A stretch of 64,000 nucleotides of DNA from Acidisphaera sp. L21. GTDB taxonomy: Bacteria; Pseudomonadota; Alphaproteobacteria; Acetobacterales; Acetobacteraceae. The stretch lies in assembly GCF_009765685.1 (NCBI RefSeq), contig NZ_LMUY01000102.1, positions 21,405 to 85,404 of the forward strand, written 5' to 3'. The notes under the pieces were generated by a model. It worked only from the letters and a program-made list of their open reading frames with translations, ran no database searches and was not told where the DNA came from. The position numbers and the translations under genes are program-made. Within the stretch, counting starts at the first letter, position 1. Each line of letters opens with the position of its first letter. Below are positions 16,883 through 25,586 of the stretch, one piece after another.

Positions 16883-18066
16883 CTCGGCTCCCGATCCGGT
16901 GGCAGGCTATCCTGGCTGGACCAACCCTCCAGCCAGGATGGCAGCGCGCTCGCCGGCAGCGGGCGGCCGATGAGGAACCCCTGGGCGTATTCCACACCCA
17001 GATCGCGCATGCGGTTCCACATCGCCTCGTTCTCGATCCCCTCGGCAATGACGCTCAGCGAGCGGCGATGCGCATTGTCGACCGTGCGTTGCAGGTAGCT
17101 GCGGGCCAGCGCGTTCGCCTCCGACCGCAGCACGACCTCCTTGTCCAGCTTCACCACGTTGAACGGCAGATCGAACAGATCGAGCTGGTTCATCATCTCC
17201 GGCCCCATATCGTCGATGGCGACCTGGTAGCCGGCGTCGCGCCAATGCTCCACGGCGCTCGCCAGGGGCGGGATGTCGCTGACCGGGCGGCTTTCCGTCA
17301 GCTCGATCAGAATGCGATGCGCTCCGATCCCGACGGTGCGGCGGTGCATGTCGATGCGGGTCAGCGCTTCCGGAAACAGCAGCACGTCCAGCGGCAGGTT
17401 GATGGTCATGAACAGGTCGTGCCGGTCCAGAAAACCGGGGTCGACGGCCGCCATGGCGCCCTGCGCCACCGCCTCCGTCAGCCGCAGCGACAGGCCGGCA
17501 CGCTCGATCTGCGGAATGAACTGATCGGGCGCGATCGTGCCGTGGTCCGGGTGGCGCAGCCGGGCCAGCGCCTCCATCCCTGCGGCCCGGCGGTTCTGCA
17601 GGCGCACGATCGGTTGAAACCGGCATTCCACGTCCGCAGCCTGGAAATTCACCGCGATGTCGGACGTCGACATGGTTGGCGGACCCGATGACGCGGTCGC
17701 AGCGGCCGGGTGCAGGCACTTTTCCAGATCGGCCGGGACATACGCCTGCGCCAACGCCTTGCGGCCGGCGAAGCCCGCAGCCTCCCCCAGCAGGATCAGC
17801 TTCACCTGCGACCCCATTTCGCCGGAGGTGACGCCCAGCAGGTCGCCGACATAGGGCCCGGCCGCCTTCGGTTCCATCAGCAAGTGGGAGAAATCGTGCG
17901 ACGGCTTCACCAGCCGGTTCAGCGCGTCTTGCGGCGACTCAGCGACCAGCAGCGATTCGCCCGCGGACCGATCGATTGCGAGCCGAGCGGCGTTCGCCCA
18001 GGCCGGGTCCACGCATAACAGCAACACCTGTCGGGCCGCACGGGAGAAGGTGTTGGGGCCTGCCAA
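16879..18066 (-). CDS. EAL-domain protein with receiver-like N-terminus
   Basis: A 395-residue cytoplasmic protein. Residues 1 to about 120 resemble a response-regulator fold without an evident phospho-acceptor Asp motif. Residues 145-385 are an EAL domain of the c-di-GMP phosphodiesterase family. Most catalytic positions are present: EAL at 165-167, Asn223, Glu255, Asp285-Asp286, Lys306, Glu342/Glu345 and Gln362. Loop 6, usually DDFGxG, reads DDMGPE, which may weaken dimer-linked activity. It may hydrolyse or simply bind c-di-GMP, the activator of the cellulose synthase encoded 30 kb away; a functional link is only inference. It is a single gene with its own 120-base upstream region before secF. 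Confidence 0.88.
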   Translation of the reverse strand: MAGPNTFSRAARQVLLLCVDPAWANAARLAIDRSAGESLLVAESPQDALNRLVKPSHDFSHLLMEPKAAGPYVGDLLGVTSGEMGSQVKLILLGEAAGFAGRKALAQAYVPADLEKCLHPAAATASSGPPTMSTSDIAVNFQAADVECRFQPIVRLQNRRAAGMEALARLRHPDHGTIAPDQFIPQIERAGLSLRLTEAVAQGAMAAVDPGFLDRHDLFMTINLPLDVLLFPEALTRIDMHRRTVGIGAHRILIELTESRPVSDIPPLASAVEHWRDAGYQVAIDDMGPEMMNQLDLFDLPFNVVKLDKEVVLRSEANALARSYLQRTVDNAHRRSLSVIAEGIENEAMWNRMRDLGVEYAQGFLIGRPLPASALPSWLEGWSSQDSLPPDREPS

Positions 18067-18189
18067 TGATTGGTCCTAGTCCGCCTGCGGGTCGACGTGA
18101 TGTACAAGCCTGCCACTGGGGACCGGCACCGTCGATAACCCATGCCGCAAACGCCGTGAATTTCAAAGCGAAACTGTAACCCGCAGAGC

Positions 18190-19152
18190 TCACCGTGCTG
18201 GTTTGGCACCACTCTTGGCAGCTTGGACCGGCCGTGCATCCCGCCGCAGCCGGTTTTCACCCAGCAACAGCAAGATGGGCGCGGCGATGAAGATAGAGGA
18301 TGACGTGCCGACCACGATGCCAAACAGCATCACCGCCGCGAACCCGGACAGGGAAGAGCCGCCGAACAGCGCCAGCGGCAGGCTGGCCAGGAACACCGTC
18401 ATCGAGGTGCCGAGCGTCCGGTTCAGGGTCTCGTTGATCGAAAAATCGATCAGTTCGCGCAGCGGCATCGTCTTGTACTTGCGCAGGTTCTCCCGCACGC
18501 GATCGTATACCACCACCTTGTCGTTGGTGGAGTAGCCGATCACCGTCAGGATCGCCGCGACCATCACCAGGTCGAACTCGATCCGGGTGACGACCAGGAA
18601 ACCGATGACCTTCGTCACGTCCAGCAGCAGCGTCACCACCGCGCCGACGGCGAACTGCCATTCGAAACGGAACCAGATGTAGACCAGGATCATCAGCAGG
18701 CTGATGCCCAGCGCCAGCAGGCCATTGCGAAACAGCTCGTCCGAGACGGATGCGCCGACCGCGTCGGTGCGCTGGATCACGGCGCCGGGCTGCGCTTCCT
18801 CCAATGCCGCGCGAACCCGGCCGACGACCTGCTCGGTGCCGGCCTCGGTGGGCTGGCGGTCCAGGCGGATCAGCACGCCGCGATCGTCGCCGAACCGCTG
18901 CAGCCCGGCGGCGGCCACCTGGTGCGTGCCGAAGGCGGCGCGGATCTTGTTGAAGTCGGCAGCAGCCGGGGTGCGCGCCTCCATGACGATGCCGCCCTTG
19001 AAGTCGATGCCCAGGTTCAGCCCCGGGTAGAACGCGACCGCCAGGGAGAACACCGACAGCACGGCGGACGTCGCCAGCCCGATGAAGCGGCCGCGCATGA
19101 ACTTGATGCTCGTGCCATCCGGCACCATGCGGAACATTGGGCGAAGAAACAT
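18190..19152 (-). CDS. secF: Protein translocase subunit SecF
   Basis: A 320-residue inner-membrane protein with six TM helices and one large periplasmic domain. Family marks include the N-terminal GLNLGIDFKGG, GASVSDELFRNGLLA, and the cytoplasmic-side TVIGYSTNDKVVVYDRVREN with SINETLNRTLGTS. SecF and SecD form a proton-driven complex that pulls preproteins out of the SecYEG channel on the periplasmic side. It lies nine bases after secD in the usual secD-secF order, so the two form one operon. The C-terminus is short and basic as usual. Confidence 0.97.
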   Translation of the reverse strand: MFLRPMFRMVPDGTSIKFMRGRFIGLATSAVLSVFSLAVAFYPGLNLGIDFKGGIVMEARTPAAADFNKIRAAFGTHQVAAAGLQRFGDDRGVLIRLDRQPTEAGTEQVVGRVRAALEEAQPGAVIQRTDAVGASVSDELFRNGLLALGISLLMILVYIWFRFEWQFAVGAVVTLLLDVTKVIGFLVVTRIEFDLVMVAAILTVIGYSTNDKVVVYDRVRENLRKYKTMPLRELIDFSINETLNRTLGTSMTVFLASLPLALFGGSSLSGFAAVMLFGIVVGTSSSIFIAAPILLLLGENRLRRDARPVQAAKSGAKPAR

Positions 19153-19161
19153 GCTGGGATC

Positions 19162-20718
19162 CTAGACCGGCAGCAGCGCGGGGCGCCGGGCGGAATACCA
19201 CCGCACCATCAGCAGCCGGGCGACCACGGTGGCGGTGAACAGGGTAGTGACGATGCCGACCGTGATGGTGACGGCAAACCCGCGCACCGGGCCGGAGCCG
19301 AACACGAACAGCATCACATGCGCCAGAAAGGCGGTGGCATTGCTGTCGATGATGGTGCTGTAGGCCCGGCGGAACCCGGCCTCCAACGCGGCCACCGGCT
19401 TACGATCCAGCTTGGTTTCTTCCCGGATGCGCTCGTTGATCAGGATGTTGGCATCGACCGCCATACCCAGCGTCAGCAGGATGCCCGCCATGCCCGGCAA
19501 GGTCAGCGTGGCCTCCAGCAACGACAGGATCGCCAGCATTAGCAACAGGTTGATCAGCAGCGCGATGTTCGCGAACCAGCCGAACAGGCCGTAGAACGTC
19601 CCCATGAAGCCGACCACCAGCAGGAAGCCAACGCCCAGCGCGATGGCGCCGGCCCGGATGCTGTCGGCGCCCAGCTCGGGCCCGACGGTACGTTCTTCCA
19701 CCACGGTCAGTGGCGCGGGCAGGGCGCCGGCGCGCAGCAACACGGCCAGATCGGTGGCGGATTGCGCGGTGAAGCTGCCGCTGATCTGGCCACGGCCGCC
19801 AGTGATCGGCTCGTTGATGTTCGGCGCGGTCAGGATCTTGTCGTCCAGCACGATGGCGAACGGATGGCCGACCTGCGCGGTCGTCACCTCGCCAAACCGG
19901 CGGGAGCCTGTGCTGTCGAACAAGAAGTTCACCACCCACTCGCCGTTCAGGTTGCTGCGGGCGGGGCTCGCGTCGGTCAGGCTCGAACCATCGACCTCCA
20001 CCCGGCGGCGCACCACCAGCTTGCGGGTCGGGTCGTTCTCCAGCGGCAGGATCATGTCGCCCGGGGGCGCGGGGCGATTCGGGTCCGCACCTTCGTCCAG
20101 CAGATGGAACGTCATCTTGGCCGTGGTGCCCAGCAATTGCTTGATTCGATTCGGATCGTCCACGCCGGGCAACTGCACCACGATGCGGCTCTCGCCCTGC
20201 CGGGTGATCTGCGGGTCCAGCACGCCGGTGGCGTCGATACGGCGGCGAACGATCTCGATCGACTGCTGCACCGCGCCCGCCGCCCGGGCGCGCAATGCCG
20301 CGTCGTTCAGGGTCAACGACAGGGAGCCATCGGGCCGGGTTGCGATGTCGAAATCCTGCGTGCCGTCCGGGTTGGCTGCCACCGTCTTCAGCGAGTCGAT
20401 GGCCGCCTGGCTCTGCGCCGGGTCGCGCAGAACGGCGCTCACCCGGTTTTCGTCGGCGGGCTCGGTCAGGCTGCGATACTTGCCTGCCAGCGCCTGGCGG
20501 GACCGGTCCAGCACCGTGTCCAGTCGTTCCTTCCCCAGGGCGGCCATGTCCACGTCCAGCAGCAGGTAGGACCCGCCGCGCAGGTCCAGGCCCAGATGCA
20601 CGGCACGCCACGGCACCCACGACGCGGGTTGCGGCAGGACGTTCGGTAGGCAGAGCAAGGCGCCCAAGATGCAGACGCCGACGATCAGCGCGGTCTTGAC
20701 GCGGCCGAAATACAGCAT
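19162..20718 (-). CDS. secD: Protein translocase subunit SecD
   Basis: A 518-residue inner-membrane protein. The first TM helix is followed by HLGLDLRGGSYLLLDVD, then the large P1 periplasmic domain, and the C-terminal five-helix region with GMAVDANILINERIREE and SNATAFLAH. SecD works with SecF to drive late steps of protein export. Length and motifs are standard for alphaproteobacteria. No upstream yajC is in the window; the divergent neighbour is a Gfo/Idh oxidoreductase gene. Confidence 0.97.
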   Translation of the reverse strand: MLYFGRVKTALIVGVCILGALLCLPNVLPQPASWVPWRAVHLGLDLRGGSYLLLDVDMAALGKERLDTVLDRSRQALAGKYRSLTEPADENRVSAVLRDPAQSQAAIDSLKTVAANPDGTQDFDIATRPDGSLSLTLNDAALRARAAGAVQQSIEIVRRRIDATGVLDPQITRQGESRIVVQLPGVDDPNRIKQLLGTTAKMTFHLLDEGADPNRPAPPGDMILPLENDPTRKLVVRRRVEVDGSSLTDASPARSNLNGEWVVNFLFDSTGSRRFGEVTTAQVGHPFAIVLDDKILTAPNINEPITGGRGQISGSFTAQSATDLAVLLRAGALPAPLTVVEERTVGPELGADSIRAGAIALGVGFLLVVGFMGTFYGLFGWFANIALLINLLLMLAILSLLEATLTLPGMAGILLTLGMAVDANILINERIREETKLDRKPVAALEAGFRRAYSTIIDSNATAFLAHVMLFVFGSGPVRGFAVTITVGIVTTLFTATVVARLLMVRWYSARRPALLPV

Positions 20719-20804
20719 GTGGCCCGGTCACTCCAATAGGCGGACGTCTATGCCGACCGCCAAGGGGCGATGCAAGCCTTACGGCCCCGTGCTATGCGCG
20801 CCCC

Positions 20805-21779
20805 ATGAGTGATCAGTTGCGGATGGGCGTCATTGGCGCCGGGCATTTTGGCCGTTTTCATGCGCTGAAGGTCGCGGCCGCCCCCCGGGCGCGACTGGTC
20901 GGCCTGCACGATGCCGACACGGCGCGTGCCACGACGGTCGGGCGGGAAGCCGGCGGTGCCCCGGCGATGGCGTTGGACGCGCTGCTCCAGGCCTGCCAGG
21001 CCGTGGTGATCGCCGCCCCGGCGGAGGCGCACCACCCACTCGCCACCCGCGCGCTGGAAGCCGGGTGCCACGTGCTGGTCGAAAAGCCGATCGCCGCCAC
21101 GCTGGAGCAGGCAGATTCGTTGGCCGCCTTGGCCTCCGCACGCGGCCTGGTGTTGCAGGTTGGCCATCTGCTGCGATTTTCGGCGGAGCACCGGGCGATC
21201 AGCAGTCGCATCACGCGGCCGCTGTATATCGAGGCGACGCGCATCGCCCCCTACAAGCCGCGCGGCACCGACGTATCGGTCATCCTGGACCTGATGATCC
21301 ACGATCTGGACCTGGTGCTGGCGCTGGTGGACAGCGAGATCAGCAGCGTCGACGCGATGGGTGCTGCAGTGTCGTCCCCGTCGGAGGATATCGCCAACGC
21401 CCGGGTCCGCTTCGTCAATGGCTGCGTGGCGACCATCACTGCCAGCCGCATCTCCATCAAGACGGAGCGGCGGATGCGGCTGTTCTCGCAGGAGGGGTAT
21501 CTGTCCGCCGATTTCGGCGCGCGCGAACTGGTGATGATCGGGCGGGAGCGGGGTCTGCCGCTGCCGGGCACCGGCGGTTTCAAGCGCGAAGCGATCAGTT
21601 GGAAGGATCACGACGCGATGGAAGCAGAGCACGCCAGCTTTGTCGCCGCCTGTCTGGATGGGGCGCCCGTGCTGGTGGACGCCGCCGCCGGCCGTCGCGC
21701 GCTGGCGGCGGCCATCGCGGTGGCCGACTCGATGGCGTCCTCGGCCGATCTGGTCCGTGCCAGCGGGCTGGTGATCTAG
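20805..21779 (+). CDS. Gfo/Idh/MocA-family oxidoreductase
   Basis: A 324-residue NAD(P)-dependent oxidoreductase. The Rossmann motif GVIGAGHFGRFHALK opens the protein, followed by HVLVEKPIAATLEQAD with the conserved EKP lysine, and DLMIHDLDLVLAL with the active-site histidine region. Members act on sugars or sugar nucleotides. It is convergent with lpxB and overlaps its stop. In many Rhodospirillales such a gene accompanies lpxB, so a role in lipopolysaccharide sugar modification is plausible but unproven. Confidence 0.9.
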   Translation: MSDQLRMGVIGAGHFGRFHALKVAAAPRARLVGLHDADTARATTVGREAGGAPAMALDALLQACQAVVIAAPAEAHHPLATRALEAGCHVLVEKPIAATLEQADSLAALASARGLVLQVGHLLRFSAEHRAISSRITRPLYIEATRIAPYKPRGTDVSVILDLMIHDLDLVLALVDSEISSVDAMGAAVSSPSEDIANARVRFVNGCVATITASRISIKTERRMRLFSQEGYLSADFGARELVMIGRERGLPLPGTGGFKREAISWKDHDAMEAEHASFVAACLDGAPVLVDAAAGRRALAAAIAVADSMASSADLVRASGLVI

Positions 21780-22918
21780 CCGGGCAGCAGCGCCAGCACC
21801 GCCGCGGCCGCCATATCCGCCGGATTGCCGCCCGCGGGGCGCAGGCTGGCGATGACTTCGCCAAACGCCTTCCGCTGGGCCGCCACTTTTGCTGGATCGC
21901 GCAGCAGGGACAGCACGGTGGCTGCCAGCGTTTCGGGGTTGCAGTCCGCCTGCAGCAGTTCCGGCACCGCTAGGCGACCAGCCAGCAAGTTTACCATGGC
22001 AACGTGCGGCACGCGGATCATGCGCCGGGCCATGAAGGCAGACACGGGGTTAACCCGATAGGTCACCGCCATCGGCACCCCGGCCAACGCCAGTTCCAGC
22101 GTCGACGTGCCCGATTTCGTCAGCGCCGCGGCCGCCGCGGCGTAGGCATCGTGCTTGTCATCCAGGTCGGTAACGATGATCGGCCGCACCGGCCACGACG
22201 CGGCGGCCTGCTGCACGGTGTCCGCAACCGCGTGGGAAACCGGGATGACGGGCGTGATGCCCGGCACCTTCGCCGCCAGCAGCGCCATGGTTTCGGCAAA
22301 CACGGGCAGCAGCCGCGGTACCTCGCTCCGCCGGCTGCCGGGCATCAGCACCAGCACCGGTGCGTCCGCCGCCAGGCCGTGGCGCTCGCGGAACCGGGCG
22401 GCGTTGCCGCGGTCGGCGCCGGACTGCACCACCGGATGGCCGACGAAGCGAGCGGCCAGGTTATGGCGGGCGAAATACGCTTCCTCGAACGGCAGCAGGC
22501 ACAGCAACTCGTCCCAGCGTCCCGGGAAAGTCTTGATCCGGTGCTCGCGCCACGCCCAGACCTGCGGGGCCACGTACTGCACCCGCTTGATCCCCAACGG
22601 AGCGATGCGCTTCAGCACGTGCAGGCCGAAACCCGGGGAGTCGACCGTCACCACCACATCCGGCCGGCGTGCCGCGATGTCGTCCACCACGGAGAGCATC
22701 CGGCGGCGCAGGGTGCGGATGCGCGGCAGGATCTCCACTAGCCCCATCACCGCCAGGTCCGACATTGGGAAAAGGCTATCCATCCCCCCCGCCATCATCC
22801 GCGGCCCGGCAACGCCGGCGAACGTGATATCGGGTCGCACGGCGCGCAGGGCCGTCATCAGCCGGCTGCCCAACACGTCGCCACTGGCCTCGCCAGCGAC
22901 CAGATAGACCAGGGTCAT
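21776..22918 (-). CDS. lpxB: Lipid-A-disaccharide synthase
   Basis: A 380-residue GT19 glycosyltransferase that joins UDP-2,3-diacylglucosamine and lipid X to make the lipid A disaccharide at the inner membrane. Clear marks are LVAGEASGDVLGSRLM at the start, PDVVVTVDSPGF, YVAPQVWAWREHRIKTF, LVLMPGSRRSEVPRL, and the nucleotide-site KSGTSTLELAL. The start at 22918 (MTLVYLVAGE) overlaps the preceding nitrilase-like gene by ATGA; the longer frame starting at 23032 lies inside that gene. Confidence 0.96.
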   Translation of the reverse strand: MTLVYLVAGEASGDVLGSRLMTALRAVRPDITFAGVAGPRMMAGGMDSLFPMSDLAVMGLVEILPRIRTLRRRMLSVVDDIAARRPDVVVTVDSPGFGLHVLKRIAPLGIKRVQYVAPQVWAWREHRIKTFPGRWDELLCLLPFEEAYFARHNLAARFVGHPVVQSGADRGNAARFRERHGLAADAPVLVLMPGSRRSEVPRLLPVFAETMALLAAKVPGITPVIPVSHAVADTVQQAAASWPVRPIIVTDLDDKHDAYAAAAAALTKSGTSTLELALAGVPMAVTYRVNPVSAFMARRMIRVPHVAMVNLLAGRLAVPELLQADCNPETLAATVLSLLRDPAKVAAQRKAFGEVIASLRPAGGNPADMAAAAVLALLPG

Positions 22919-23775
22919 CCGCCGACCACCGGGCAGGCAGGCGGTGCGGCGGCATAGTCGCGGTGGTTGAGCACGGCGCCATCCTGCCGCACGGCGGCGA
23001 TGGCAGCCGGGTCCAGATCGGCATACAGCCAACCCGGCGCGTCCATCTCGCCCCTGATGATGACGCCGTCATCGGGAAAGCCGCGATCCACCGGCCCGAA
23101 CACCGCGGCATAGCCCCGGTTGGTATCCAGCGCAGACAGCCAGGGGGCGTCCCCCACCGTGGTGGCGACCGCGACGTAGCACTGGTTGGCCATGGCGCAG
23201 GCGCGCGCCGCCAGCCGCACGCGATTGAACCCGGCCAGCGTGTCGGTATCCGTCGGCACCAGGATCAGCCAGGCCCCCGCCTCCACCTGTGCGCGCGGCA
23301 GGGCCGGGTGTTCCATGTCGTAGCAAATGCTGACGCCGATCCGCCCCCACGGCGTTTCGAACACGGATGGCGCCGCGCCGGTAGACACACCCCACAACTC
23401 CGCTTCGAACCGTGTCGTGCAATGTTTGTCCTGGAAGGCGATGCGACCGTCCGGTGCCACCAGCGGCGCATGATTGACCACGCTGCCATCCACGCGGCGC
23501 CACGGCAGGCTGCCGCCGAGCAGCCACACGCCGTGCCGGGCAGCAGCGCGCTGCATCGCAGCCAGGATCGCATCGTGCAGGGCGCAGGCAGCGTTCAGTT
23601 CTGCCGCCAGGTCCGGTAGCGGCGCGGCAACCGCATCGATGCACGCGTATTCCGGCAGCACCAGCAACTCGGCCCCAGCCGCCGCAGCCTCGGCAATGCG
23701 GGCGGCGAAGCCTGCCCCCCACTCGGCGACCCCGGCGTAGCGTCCGACGCGATATTGCAGCAGCCCTAGCCGCAT
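22915..23775 (-). CDS. Carbon-nitrogen hydrolase (nitrilase superfamily)
   Basis: A 286-residue amidase-type protein with the full catalytic set: Glu in LVLPEYACID, Lys in FQDKHCTTRFE, and Cys in VSICYDMEHP. These enzymes hydrolyse the C-N bond of amides or nitriles; the substrate is not evident. The start at MRLGLLQYRVG is inside the last codons of the GNAT gene (overlap of ten bases), and the stop overlaps lpxB by ATGA. The three genes are therefore tightly coupled. Similar nitrilase-GNAT pairs occur as Nit/N-acetyltransferase partners in other bacteria. Confidence 0.9.
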   Translation of the reverse strand: MRLGLLQYRVGRYAGVAEWGAGFAARIAEAAAAGAELLVLPEYACIDAVAAPLPDLAAELNAACALHDAILAAMQRAAARHGVWLLGGSLPWRRVDGSVVNHAPLVAPDGRIAFQDKHCTTRFEAELWGVSTGAAPSVFETPWGRIGVSICYDMEHPALPRAQVEAGAWLILVPTDTDTLAGFNRVRLAARACAMANQCYVAVATTVGDAPWLSALDTNRGYAAVFGPVDRGFPDDGVIIRGEMDAPGWLYADLDPAAIAAVRQDGAVLNHRDYAAAPPACPVVGG

Positions 23776-24389
23776 GGCAGTGGGGCGCCGGTCAGCGACT
23801 TGATCCAAAAATCCAGCGTATGCTTCGACTCAGCCGCATCCCCCACATCCTTCCACGTCATGGTGCAAGCGACGCCGGGCAGCGGCACGTAGCCGCGGTT
23901 GCGCCAAAACGCGTCGTTCGTATGGGCGTTTGATGGCCGCAGCGGATGGTCCGCGGGGCGGCGAACCGAACAGAACAGCGTATAGTCTGCGGACGAGGTT
24001 GCCCTTGCATGCGACTCCCGCAGTTCGAAGAACCGCACCCCCAAGCCCTTGCCGCGCCACTCGGACCTCACCACACCCTCGCCGAAATAGAAGAAGCGAC
24101 GCAGGTCCCAACCCCGCGCCTCGAACGGAGCGCGGACGTTGGCGCTTTCATCTTCCAGCGGCAGGCAGGTCGCGGCACCGACCGGCTGCCCGGCATGGCT
24201 GGCCAGGAACAGCGCGGCCCGCGGGTGATTGATGTAACCGGCGATATAGGGCCGCTCGGTGGGGTCCCCGCGATACAAATAGGGCCAGTCCTCGAAGACG
24301 TTTACGTGGAGCAGCTGGAACGCGGCCTGCGCCTCCGCAATAGCGTGGCCGGTGAACGTTTGGATTTGGATGGCGTTGTCAGGGCTCAT
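23766..24389 (-). CDS. GNAT-family N-acetyltransferase
   Basis: A 207-residue protein with a GNAT core: PVGAATCLPL, then the acetyl-CoA binding segment VRSEWRGKGLGVRFFELRESHA (RGKGLG form of the pyrophosphate loop), and a late AFWRNRGYVPL. It transfers an acetyl group from acetyl-CoA to an unknown amine. The start at MSPDNAIQIQTF is preferred because the remaining upstream ORF is antisense to the DUF952 gene. It overlaps the downstream nitrilase-like gene, with which it probably shares a substrate or pathway. Confidence 0.85.
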   Translation of the reverse strand: MSPDNAIQIQTFTGHAIAEAQAAFQLLHVNVFEDWPYLYRGDPTERPYIAGYINHPRAALFLASHAGQPVGAATCLPLEDESANVRAPFEARGWDLRRFFYFGEGVVRSEWRGKGLGVRFFELRESHARATSSADYTLFCSVRRPADHPLRPSNAHTNDAFWRNRGYVPLPGVACTMTWKDVGDAAESKHTLDFWIKSLTGAPLPCG

Positions 24390-24428
24390 GGCCCGCTGCA
24401 TAGGAGGCCCAATAACGGGACGCAACGC

Positions 24429-24716
24429 ATGGATGACACACGCCACACGCTCTGCCACGTCACCACGCCCCAGGCGGTGGCCGCCGCGGGGGATCGCCTG
24501 ACCGGCTACCCCTTCCTGCATTGCTGCACCGATGCGCAGCTCGCCTTCGTGCTGGAGCGTCATTTCCCCGGCCGCACCGGCCTTCTGGTCCTGCGCTTCG
24601 ACCCGGCAACGGTCGACGGCCGCATCGAATGGGAACGCAGCGAGCCCGACCAGCCGCCCTTTCCGCATCTCTACGGCGCTCTCCCGCTCGCCACCGTCGC
24701 GACCGAGCAATTGTAG
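24429..24716 (+). CDS. DUF952-domain protein
   Basis: A 95-residue protein lying between the GNAT gene and a DUF2059-like gene, divergent from the former by 39 bases. It has the DUF952 pattern: a strand-turn opening, FLHCCTDAQLAFVLERHF, LLVLRFDP, and WERSEPDQPPFPHLYGALP. The family is widespread, small and cytoplasmic, with no proven function; some members share a fold with ADP-ribosyltransferases. The ORF is open much further upstream, but only this part matches a known family, and the ATG at 24429 gives the usual length. Confidence 0.82.
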   Translation: MDDTRHTLCHVTTPQAVAAAGDRLTGYPFLHCCTDAQLAFVLERHFPGRTGLLVLRFDPATVDGRIEWERSEPDQPPFPHLYGALPLATVATEQL

Positions 24717-24720
24717 TCAG

Positions 24721-25191
24721 TTAGGTGCAGCGGCTGGGCTGGTCCTTGGTGCAGGGAAATTCCGAGAGGCCGCGTGCCGTTCGGGCCAGCTGATCCCACA
24801 TCGATTCCTCGAAGCTCGACTTCACCGCCGTCACCGCCTGGTCGATCAGCGCGTGGTCGATCGAGGCATCGGGTGTCGCTGCCATCCGGAGGATCTCGTT
24901 CAACTGCGGATCCGTGGCGCGGGCGGCAACTTTGCCGATCGTCTCGTTCAGCACGGCGTCACGCTGCTTCAGCATCAGGTCGCGCGTCATCATGCGATTA
25001 TGTGCCCGTGCCGCCGGTGTGCCCCCCGCATACAGCCCACGGCTGTCGGCGAGGGCCATGATCCGGTCCAGTTCCGTTCCGTATAAGCCCAGATCGTAGA
25101 CCATCGTCACCACTTGGCGCGACCGATCCACGTTGGCCGCGTGCAGTGGCCCGGCGATCAATACTACCAGCAGGGCGAGGACCAGGCGCAT
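24721..25191 (-). CDS. Exported hypothetical protein, DUF2059-like
   Basis: A 156-residue protein with a signal peptide cleaved near LHA (residue 18). The mature region is almost entirely helical and polar, with two cysteines at the extreme C-terminus (EFPCTKDQPSRCT) that could form a disulfide. Composition and helix pattern resemble DUF2059-type periplasmic proteins, but the match is not certain. It follows hisI by five bases on the same strand and is probably co-transcribed with it. Confidence 0.65.
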   Translation of the reverse strand: MRLVLALLVVLIAGPLHAANVDRSRQVVTMVYDLGLYGTELDRIMALADSRGLYAGGTPAARAHNRMMTRDLMLKQRDAVLNETIGKVAARATDPQLNEILRMAATPDASIDHALIDQAVTAVKSSFEESMWDQLARTARGLSEFPCTKDQPSRCT

Positions 25192-25196
25192 GGCGG

Positions 25197-25586
25197 CTAG
25201 GCCGGTTGGCCGTACAGGGTCGCCGGATCGGCCAATGGCTCACTCAGCGTTTCCAGGTGGTCGTGCCGAACCGCGCGATGGAAGCAGGTGCGCTGCCCGG
25301 TGTGGCAGGCAGCGCCCAATTGGTCGACCATCAGCAGCAGCGTGTCGCCGTCGCAATCGATGCGCAGATCCACCAGGGTCTGCACCTGGCCGGACGTCTC
25401 ACCCTTGCGCCAGAACCCGTTGCGGCTGCGACTCCAGTAACACACGCGCCCGGTCGCCAATGTCTCCGCGACCGAGGCAGCGTTCATCCACGCCATCATC
25501 AACACCTCGCCGGTGTCATGCTGCTGGGCGATGGCGGGAACGAGGCCGTTGGCATCGTATTTGATCGGCAGGTCAGTTGGCGGCAC
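25197..25586 (-). CDS. hisI: Phosphoribosyl-AMP cyclohydrolase
   Basis: A 129-residue single-domain HisI, catalysing the third step of histidine synthesis, opening the adenine ring of PR-AMP. Family motifs are all present: VLMMAWMN, YWSRSRNGFWRKGETSG, VDLRIDCDGDTLLLMV and the zinc-ligand set ACHTGQRTCFHR. No HisE domain is fused. The GTG start at 25586 is chosen because GGAGGT stands five bases before it; an upstream in-frame GTG at 25604 has no such site. The start region overlaps the end of the metC-like gene. Confidence 0.95.
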   Translation of the reverse strand: MPPTDLPIKYDANGLVPAIAQQHDTGEVLMMAWMNAASVAETLATGRVCYWSRSRNGFWRKGETSGQVQTLVDLRIDCDGDTLLLMVDQLGAACHTGQRTCFHRAVRHDHLETLSEPLADPATLYGQPA

